Origin: Enteractinococcus helveticum
GTDB taxonomy: Bacteria > Actinomycetota > Actinomycetes > Actinomycetales > Micrococcaceae
Length of the DNA: 28,357 nucleotides
Assembly: GCF_020742345.1 (NCBI RefSeq)
Contig: NZ_DYXC01000100.1
Location: 1 to 28,357 of the forward strand
Direction: 5' to 3'
Shown: positions 22,872 through 28,357 of the stretch, in pieces
Layout: each line of letters starts with the position of its first letter
How positions within the stretch are numbered: position 1 is the stretch's first letter
Made by a program: the position numbers and the translations under genes
The notes under the pieces: model-generated
Told to the model about the DNA's origin: nothing
The model's database searches: none
Seen by the model: only the letters and a program-made list of their open reading frames with translations

Positions 22872-24260
22872 GTGTCATCAAAACGTCAAATCCTCTTCAA
22901 CGCCTTCGACATGAACTGTGTCGGCCACCAATCACCAGGCTTATGGCGCCACCCGCAGGATCAATCCCGCGACTACAACACACTGTCCTACTGGACCAAC
23001 CTGGCTCAGACGTTAGAAAAAGGCCTCTTTGATGGGCTATTCATCGCCGACGTTCTTGGCCCATATGACGTCTATGGTGGCAACGCTAATGCTGCCCTGA
23101 AATCTGGTGCCCAGGTGCCGGTGAATGACCCGTTCTTGCTGGTCTCAGCAATGGCTGCTGTCACCGAACACCTCGGTTTTGGTGTCACCGCAGGCACCGC
23201 GTATGAACACCCATTCCCCTTCGCTCGTCGTCTGGCCACACTGGATCACCTCACCGGGGGTCGTGTTGGTTGGAACGTTGTGACCGGGTACCTGCCGTCG
23301 GCTGCCCGCAACATGGGTAATGACGATCAAATGGAACACGATCGTCGATACGATCACGCCGATGAATACCTGGAAGTCATCTATAAGCTGCTGGAAGGAT
23401 CCTGGGAAGACGACGCCGTCCAGTTCAACCGCGAAACCGGTGTCTTTACGGACCACACTAAAGTTCACAACATCGAACACGAAGGTGAATTCTTCAAGGT
23501 TCCAGGTGCGGCCGTGACCGAACCATCGCCACAGCGCACCCCGGTGATCTACCAGGCCGGTGCTTCTACCCGCGGCCGAGCATTCAGTGCCAAACACGCT
23601 GAAGCCACGTTCCTGAACTCACCCACCTATGAACTGTTGGCCGGCTCGATTGCCAAGACCCGTCAGGCATTGGTTGAAGCTGGCCGAGATCCCCATGACA
23701 TCAAGGTCTTTGCTATGCAGACCATCATCACCGGTGCAACAGATGACCAAGCGCAAGAGAAATACCGCGATCTGGCACAGTACGCCGACGTCGAAGGTGC
23801 GCTGGCACTGATGTCCGGGTGGATGGGAGTCGACTTTTCCAAATACGACCTCGATGCTCCGATTGGTCACATCGAATCCAATGCCATCCAGTCTGCTGCC
23901 GAAACCTTCCGCAAGGCTTCCGGTGACGGCGAAGAATGGACCGTTCGCAAACTTGCCGAATGGGTCGGTGTTGGTGGATTCGGCCCCATCCTGATCGGAT
24001 CCGGTGCAACCGTTGCCGAGGAACTGATCAAGATTCAGGACGAGACTGATGTCGATGGTTTCAACCTGGCGTACCACATCACTCCGGGAACCTTTGAAGA
24101 CATCGTTGAATACGTTGTCCCAGAGCTGCAGGAGCGCGGGCGCTATAAGACCGAATACGCCGAAGGCACGCTGCGTCAGAAACTCTTTGACCGGGGCGAT
24201 CACCTCCCAGAAAACCACATCGGGGCAAGCTATAAATTGGGTGCAACCGCCACCGTCTAA
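22872..24260 (+). CDS. NtaA/SnaA/DszA-family FMN-dependent monooxygenase (LLM class)
   Basis: A 462-residue luciferase-like monooxygenase that uses reduced FMN from a partner reductase. The N-terminus NAFDMNCVGHQSPGLWRHP, then YWTNLAQTLEKGLFDGLFIAD, GTAYEHPFPFARRLATLDHL and GRVGWNVVTGYL are hallmarks of the NtaA/SnaA/DszA group. YQAGASTRGRAFSAKHAE is the usual middle motif. GTG 22872 is 8 nt after AAGGAG. Members oxidise nitrilotriacetate, pristinamycin precursors or dibenzothiophene sulfone. Here the SAM-type riboswitch and adjacent sulfonate-type transporter favour an organosulfur substrate (a sulfone, sulfonate or thioether), releasing sulfite for assimilation. No flavin reductase is seen nearby. 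Confidence 0.92.
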   Translation: MSSKRQILFNAFDMNCVGHQSPGLWRHPQDQSRDYNTLSYWTNLAQTLEKGLFDGLFIADVLGPYDVYGGNANAALKSGAQVPVNDPFLLVSAMAAVTEHLGFGVTAGTAYEHPFPFARRLATLDHLTGGRVGWNVVTGYLPSAARNMGNDDQMEHDRRYDHADEYLEVIYKLLEGSWEDDAVQFNRETGVFTDHTKVHNIEHEGEFFKVPGAAVTEPSPQRTPVIYQAGASTRGRAFSAKHAEATFLNSPTYELLAGSIAKTRQALVEAGRDPHDIKVFAMQTIITGATDDQAQEKYRDLAQYADVEGALALMSGWMGVDFSKYDLDAPIGHIESNAIQSAAETFRKASGDGEEWTVRKLAEWVGVGGFGPILIGSGATVAEELIKIQDETDVDGFNLAYHITPGTFEDIVEYVVPELQERGRYKTEYAEGTLRQKLFDRGDHLPENHIGASYKLGATATV

Positions 24261-24293
24261 ACTTGGCGCAATAACGTCCACACAACCGATCCG

Positions 24294-24313
24294 GGCTGCC
24301 GTTTACAGCAGCC
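24294..24313. terminator. Small hairpin between convergent genes
   Basis: GGCTGC (24294-24299) pairs with GCAGCC (24308-24313) with an 8-nt loop, in the 138-nt gap between the monooxygenase and the minus-strand membrane protein. No T-run follows, so this is a weak terminator candidate. Confidence 0.3.
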
Positions 24314-24398
24314 GAAGGATAGCGCGGAAAACGGTGGGCAACTCTATTTGGTACGGCGTTATCCACCGACGACGACGTATAAGCCTGGCTACTTGAAG

Positions 24399-25157
24399 CT
24401 ACTGGGTGGGTTCGGCAGGTTGTTCTTGAAGAGGCGCCTGTTCTGGCAGCTGATCGGTTTGTTCCTCACGCTGTTCCTCGGGTATCTCCAGGGGTACTTC
24501 TGGTTCTACCGTTGCAGTCGGCTCTGATTCATCTGGCATAACGTCGTCGTCAAGTTCGCTTGGGATTTGGGCTGGCGGTGGCGTCTCAGGGCTGTCTTGC
24601 TGCTGTTCTGGTCCCCGCTGCGTATCTTCGCTGGCTGGGTCGGTCACCCCGGTCAAGGAGGTGCCGGTGCTGTCAGGGCTGGTACCACCGGTCAAGGACG
24701 ACACGGGACGACCGGTTGTCAGCTCAAACACAAAGATGATCACCATGGTCAGGGCAAAGAGTCCGGCAGCTAACCACGCAACCCGTTTCCAGGAAATGTC
24801 ACGCAGCAGGTGTTTGACACTTGGTCGCATGCTATTGGTAGTGCGCGTCGCGTCGGTGGCTTGACCGGGATCCTTCTGGGCTGTAACCGGTGTCATATCG
24901 GGCTGCCGGCGCTGATTCTTGTTGTCGAGGTGATTGCGTTTGACCTTGTCAGCGGTCTTTTCGATATTGGTTTTGGCACGCTGTAAATAGTGCCCATAAA
25001 CCGTGCCGCCAACGGTAATAACCAGTGTCCCGAGACCAGCGCCGATAATGGTGCCGCTTGCCCCGAGCGTGGATAATAACACCGCTGACGTGACGGACCC
25101 GAGCGCTGAACCAGCTGCCGCGAGCCAGTTGATTTCCGGACCTTTAGCTTCACTCAT
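24399..25157 (-). CDS. Hypothetical membrane protein with Pro/Glu-rich tail
   Basis: A 252-residue protein of unknown function. Residues of about 11-57 are Gly/Ala-rich and hydrophobic (two weak or one long membrane stretch). A basic linker follows (AKTNIEKTADKVKRNHL). A clear transmembrane helix lies at about 124-145 (RVAWLAAGLFALTMVIIFVF). Immediately after comes ELTTGRPVSSLTGG, a segment I have seen in related actinobacterial hypothetical proteins. The remaining 90 residues are Pro/Glu/Gln-rich and probably disordered outside the cell. ATG 25157 has only a weak upstream GGTGG. It lies 33 nt after the MsnO8-type gene on the same strand and may be read through from it. No function is proposed. 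Confidence 0.75.
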   Translation of the reverse strand: MSEAKGPEINWLAAAGSALGSVTSAVLLSTLGASGTIIGAGLGTLVITVGGTVYGHYLQRAKTNIEKTADKVKRNHLDNKNQRRQPDMTPVTAQKDPGQATDATRTTNSMRPSVKHLLRDISWKRVAWLAAGLFALTMVIIFVFELTTGRPVSSLTGGTSPDSTGTSLTGVTDPASEDTQRGPEQQQDSPETPPPAQIPSELDDDVMPDESEPTATVEPEVPLEIPEEQREEQTDQLPEQAPLQEQPAEPTQ

Positions 25158-25190
25158 TTGCCACCAGTATGCGATCCAAAAAGTTGAAGG

Positions 25191-26249
25191 TCAAGACTGA
25201 TTCGCTTTGGTAGAGCAGCTGGCTGAGGAGCCGTTGACCGCCCGCCAGGCGTCGATGAGTAGTCGGTCAGATTCCTGCTGGCTGGTCGGATCCCAAATAT
25301 TCCCGGTCACCATCACCTCATCGGCCTGCGTATAAGCAAGCACCCGGTGGATTTGTTCGACGACGTCGTCCTGCGTGCCGTAAATGGTGGTGGCCAGGAG
25401 TCGGTCAATGCGCCGTTGTTGTTGGGCTGAGGGCTTGGCTGCGCGGATGCTTGCGGGTGCTTCGAGCGGTTGGAAGACGCCGATGCTGCGAGACCGGGTC
25501 AGCGCCCACGCCTCGGATAACACCAGATCTTCAGCGGCCTGGCGGCTTTTGGCGACCGCAATATTGACCGAGGCGATGATGTAGGGCCGTTGTTGGCGCG
25601 GCTCAGCGGCCGTGAAATGTTCACGGTAGGTTGCCACAGCTGTGTTGCTTTCTGGGGCGGGCTTCAAGCCGTTGGTCACCGCTGGACCGCCCAGCACCAA
25701 GCCCATGCCGCGTTGTGCCGCGAATTTGGCAGAGCCTCCGCCGGTGAGCACAAAGAGCTGGGTTTGCGAAGCGTCTTGTGGGTAAGCGGTAATGTCTGCG
25801 GTGCCGTCCAAATAGGCGATGAGATTGTCGACGTCCTGGCCAAAATGGTCTTTGGCATCGTCGGGCTGCCGCAGGGCGTTGCGCACCGGTTTCGTGAAGG
25901 CCACCGAAGCGCCCAGACCGGCATCGAAGCGCGGCCCCACCAGTGCTTGCAGCGTGCCAATGTGTTCGGCAATCACCAAGGGCTGGTGACTGGGCACCAT
26001 AATCCCGCCGGTGCCTAAACGAATGCGTGAGGTAGCTGCGGCCAGATGGGGGATGAGTAGGGTTGGGGCCGAGCCTGCGATCCCGGGCACCGAGTGATGT
26101 TCGGCAACCCAAAAACGGTGATAACCCAACTGTTCTGCGGCTTTCGCCCGCCGGGTGACCTCAGCAAAAATCTGTCGGGCGGAGACGGTAGCGCCGTCGT
26201 GAACCCGAGTGTTGGCGCGGTCAAGGATCGACAGTTTCACGGTACTCAT
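25191..26249 (-). CDS. MsnO8-type LLM class oxidoreductase (luciferase-like)
   Basis: A 352-residue flavin-dependent oxidoreductase of the bacterial luciferase fold. KLSILDRANTRV, then AAEQLGYHRFWVAEHHSVPG and SAPTLLIPHLAAATSRIRLG, with GGIMVPSHQPLVIAEHIGTL, form the standard N-terminal half of MsnO8/YhbW-like proteins. The C-terminal VMVTGNIWDP fits the usual DELMVTG-type end. ATG 26249 has a GAG-rich upstream but no strong binding site; a GCTGAGCTGAGCTG repeat lies just before it. It follows the ThDP-like gene after 54 nt on the same strand, so the two may be co-transcribed. The substrate is unknown. It is only distantly similar to the NtaA-type monooxygenase at 22872. Confidence 0.9.
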   Translation of the reverse strand: MSTVKLSILDRANTRVHDGATVSARQIFAEVTRRAKAAEQLGYHRFWVAEHHSVPGIAGSAPTLLIPHLAAATSRIRLGTGGIMVPSHQPLVIAEHIGTLQALVGPRFDAGLGASVAFTKPVRNALRQPDDAKDHFGQDVDNLIAYLDGTADITAYPQDASQTQLFVLTGGGSAKFAAQRGMGLVLGGPAVTNGLKPAPESNTAVATYREHFTAAEPRQQRPYIIASVNIAVAKSRQAAEDLVLSEAWALTRSRSIGVFQPLEAPASIRAAKPSAQQQRRIDRLLATTIYGTQDDVVEQIHRVLAYTQADEVMVTGNIWDPTSQQESDRLLIDAWRAVNGSSASCSTKANQS

Positions 26250-26303
26250 CAGCTCAGCTCAGCACGTTCGGTCAGCGCGCGCAAATGACTTCGCGATTCG
26301 GGT

Positions 26304-27845
26304 TTATTGTTGCTGGACGGCTAAGACCACCACGCCCGAGGTAAACATGTCTTCGTGTAATTGGTCCAGGCTGGTGACCTCATGCACCGGCAGGCCGTAG
26401 TAGCGTGCCATCTCCATCACGGGGGCTTCTTGCTGGAACACTACCAGCGCGCCGCGCTGCAGATTCGCCACTGCGGTTCGGAAATCGGCCAGCGCATCCA
26501 TGAATCCAGATTCATCGGTGACGACGACGATCATGCGGTCTTCGCGTGCAATCGAAGCACCCATGCCAGCCACGACCGCCCCGGAAGGGAAAAACATGTA
26601 GCCGCGGTGATCTAAAACCCGCAGGTAGCTGGTCGCATAGCCGGCCTGGGCTGACTGGTCGGCGATCACCGTACGTTGTTCCGGCAGGACCTCTTCTAAC
26701 CGGTTCAAAAACGCGCGCGGGTCCACCGTGTCTTCGCGCAGTTGGTGTTCTGGGATGGGTCGGGAATTCCAGTACTTGGTGGTCAGTTGCTCGACGGTTT
26801 CTTGGGTGCGATAGCCGACTTTGGGTTCGGCCAGCAGTTTGTTGATTTCCAAGTCCAGGGAGGTTGCCACTGCTTGTGCATCGGCGATCAGCGATTGCGA
26901 CACCGGGGTAAAGCGCCCCACCGCCCAGGGCGAGGTGTCGACCTGGATCAATAAGGCATTGGGACCAATGAGTTTGCCATCTCGCGTGGTCCAATCATCT
27001 AAAGCACACCCGAAGGAGACAATCACATCGGCATTGCGCGCCAACTCAGCAGTGGTTGGCGTGGAAATAGGTCCCAGCACACCAATATTGAAATCTTGTT
27101 CCTCAAATAGTCCGTGAGCCCCGGCCGAGGTTGCCAACAAGGCGCCGGTCGTCTTAGCCAGGTCCACCAGCGCCGATTTAGCATGACGGGCACCCCGACC
27201 GGCAATTACCAGCGGCCAGCGAGCCTGGGCTAAAGATTTAGCGGCACGCACGACCTGGGACGCCTGGGGGACAGCCCCGGTGCGTGGAGCAGCAAATTCT
27301 GGTTCGGCTTCATCGGTAATTTCGGCGTCCAGATTTTCAGGTTTAATAATCAGCACGGAGGGCAGCTGCTTATTGAGCCCCTCGATCACATCGACCATGG
27401 CCTGCGAGGCGTTTTCGGCTTCACCCGCTGGGATAGCAATGGCCCCAAGGCCGGTCACCAGGCTTGCCCAGTTTGCATTGACGCCATTGAATTGTTCATC
27501 TGGTTCCACCAGGATGATGACCATTGACAGCTTATCTCGAACCGCTTGGCCAATCTTATCCAGGGTCGTCAGAAAGTCCTGGGACGCATCCAATACCACC
27601 GCGGCAGGCGGGCCACCTGCGTGTCGATATCCTGCAGCTGCCATGACCGCACCATCGGCAGTACCAGTGGGCACGACCTGAAAGTTGATCTCGGTGATGC
27701 CGTCGGCGGTTGCGATATTACCTTGGGCATCCGCAAACGCTTCGCTGAGTCGTGTATTCCATAACTGCTCTGGAATAAATACGGTTTCCACGCCGGTAGC
27801 TGCACATAACTGAGCTAACCGGGTCGAATACACCACTTGGGCCAC
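26304..27845 (-). CDS. Thiamine-diphosphate-enzyme-like protein with degenerate motifs
   Basis: A 513-residue protein with the three-domain layout of acetolactate-synthase-type ThDP enzymes: N-terminal PYR-like domain (about 1-170), a central domain (VVRAAKSLAQARWPLVIAGR and NADVIVSFGCALDD), and a C-terminal PP-like domain (YMFFPSGAVVAGMGASIA). The catalytic Glu of the PYR domain aligns with Ala63 (GTADGAVMAAAGY, usually HExxA). The GDG...N cofactor motif reads VVVTDESGFMDALADF with QQE in place of NN. The protein may bind an altered cofactor, or be a non-catalytic relative. GTG 27845 follows AGGAGG by 4 nt; the frame extends to 27896 without support. It is divergent from the CoA-binding gene. 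Confidence 0.8.
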   Translation of the reverse strand: MAQVVYSTRLAQLCAATGVETVFIPEQLWNTRLSEAFADAQGNIATADGITEINFQVVPTGTADGAVMAAAGYRHAGGPPAAVVLDASQDFLTTLDKIGQAVRDKLSMVIILVEPDEQFNGVNANWASLVTGLGAIAIPAGEAENASQAMVDVIEGLNKQLPSVLIIKPENLDAEITDEAEPEFAAPRTGAVPQASQVVRAAKSLAQARWPLVIAGRGARHAKSALVDLAKTTGALLATSAGAHGLFEEQDFNIGVLGPISTPTTAELARNADVIVSFGCALDDWTTRDGKLIGPNALLIQVDTSPWAVGRFTPVSQSLIADAQAVATSLDLEINKLLAEPKVGYRTQETVEQLTTKYWNSRPIPEHQLREDTVDPRAFLNRLEEVLPEQRTVIADQSAQAGYATSYLRVLDHRGYMFFPSGAVVAGMGASIAREDRMIVVVTDESGFMDALADFRTAVANLQRGALVVFQQEAPVMEMARYYGLPVHEVTSLDQLHEDMFTSGVVVLAVQQQ

Positions 27846-27911
27846 GCTACCTCCTGAAGAAGAATCAACTCTAAGGATACGGTTTGAAGCACGCAAGGTA
27901 AATCACCACGC

Positions 27912-27941
27912 TAGACGTGACGTGTATCACAACTTTATAGT
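27912..27941 (+). promoter_or_regulatory. Promoter suggesting a leaderless CoA-binding-protein mRNA
   Basis: TAGACG (27912-27917), an 18-nt spacer and TATAGT (27936-27941) place transcription start at the ATG (27948), as only 6 nt separate them. Only a weak GGTGG is upstream. Confidence 0.45.
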
Positions 27942-27947
27942 GGTGGC

Positions 27948-28357
27948 ATGACACAACTTTCACATCGGCCCGAAGCGGCCAATAATCCGCAGCTCATTGC
28001 TTCTCTTCTTGGTACTCCCGGTGCCACTTGGGCGGTCGTGGGACTCACCGACAGCCCCGACCGTGTCGCCAAACCCATTGCCTCTTTTTTGAAATCCGAA
28101 CTCGGCATGCATGTCGTCCCGGTCAATCTCCGGCGAGAACCAGTCAATGGCGACAGGGCGTTTGGGCGACTGACCGAAATCCCGTTTCCCGTTGACGTCG
28201 TGCACGTATTCGTCAATGGCGCCGCTGCAGTTGGCGTCGTCGATGAGGCTATCCGCAAAGGCGTTAAAAACATCTGGTTCCAGAAGGACGTCGATGGACC
28301 CGAAGCGGTCGATAAGGCGCTCAATGCCGGCATGAACGTCGTCGTGGACACCTGCCC
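27948..28357 (+). CDS. CoA-binding-domain protein (YccU-like), 3' end outside window
   Basis: The first 136 residues of a CoA_binding_2 Rossmann-like protein are visible; the gene runs off the right edge. Motifs are WAVVGLTDSPDRVAKPIASF at the nucleotide-binding start, VVPVNLRR, GRLTEIPFPVDVVHVFVN, and KNIWFQKDVDGPEA with the later GMNVVVDTCP, matching the kavWmQxG and VxDxC segments of the family. ATG 27948 is used because TATAGT lies 6 nt upstream and no strong binding site exists. Members bind CoA or acyl-CoA, with unclear roles. In related actinobacteria I recall it beside an O-acetylhomoserine sulfhydrylase, which would fit the sulfur theme; that gene is not in the window. Confidence 0.88.
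   Translation, partial: MTQLSHRPEAANNPQLIASLLGTPGATWAVVGLTDSPDRVAKPIASFLKSELGMHVVPVNLRREPVNGDRAFGRLTEIPFPVDVVHVFVNGAAAVGVVDEAIRKGVKNIWFQKDVDGPEAVDKALNAGMNVVVDTC

Noticed and set aside
22872..24260. Nitrilotriacetate monooxygenase as the specific function
   Set aside because: The family name fits but the SAM-type riboswitch and sulfonate-type neighbours point to sulfur; no NTA genes are nearby.
1..28357. CRISPR arrays, insertion sequences, integrases, tRNA/rRNA genes
   Set aside because: No regularly spaced repeats, transposase or integrase sequence, terminal inverted repeats or RNA-gene signatures were seen on reading both strands.

Overview
The window reads as the chromosome of a moderately GC-rich actinobacterium, probably in the Micrococcales. 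The signs are GTG/TTG starts behind GGAGG-type ribosome binding sites, a DUF222/HNH '13E12-type' endonuclease gene, possible leaderless genes, and the protein styles. This placement is inference; no rRNA or tRNA gene is present. Nothing looks like a phage, integron, IS element or CRISPR array.

Layout. (1) 1-7.4 kb looks like an amine-catabolism neighbourhood: the end of an APC permease, a flavin amine oxidase, an AraC-type regulator that probably starts at a rare CTG, an aldehyde dehydrogenase, a zinc alcohol dehydrogenase and an MFS exporter. (2) 7.5-9.5 kb holds an alpha/beta hydrolase and an unrecognised protein, closed by a hairpin shared with the convergent gene. (3) 9.5-15.5 kb, all on the minus strand, holds an FAD aromatic-ring monooxygenase, a protein with the decarboxylase (LysA/ODC) fold that has lost its PLP-binding residues, a DUF457 membrane hydrolase, and acetyl-CoA synthetase behind a riboswitch. 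(4) 15.8-18 kb is the HNH endonuclease. (5) 18.3-24.3 kb is a sulfur-acquisition locus: a sulfonate/taurine-type ABC transporter and an NtaA/DszA-type flavin monooxygenase, each behind a riboswitch, with an APC permease between them. (6) 24.4-28.4 kb holds a membrane protein of unknown role, an MsnO8-type luciferase-like oxidoreductase, a ThDP-enzyme-like protein with degenerate catalytic motifs, and the start of a CoA-binding-domain protein.

The main result is a set of three near-identical riboswitches of the SAM-I superfamily (11669-11752 minus, 20960-21043 minus, 22773-22857 plus). They show compensatory changes in both the P2 helix and the long-range pseudoknot. Each is about 85 nt, lacks an evident P4 helix, and places its closing helix on or next to the ribosome binding site. 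They join sulfonate uptake, a desulfurising-type monooxygenase and, unexpectedly, acetyl-CoA synthetase into one predicted SAM-responsive regulon. A plausible logic is that acetate released by O-acetylhomoserine or O-acetylserine sulfhydrylation is recycled while sulfur is being assimilated.

Two apparent pseudoenzymes (12770-14023 and 26304-27845) are the other notable items. All calls come from reading the sequence. No database or structure search was run, so family names rest on motif recognition and substrates are mostly unknown.
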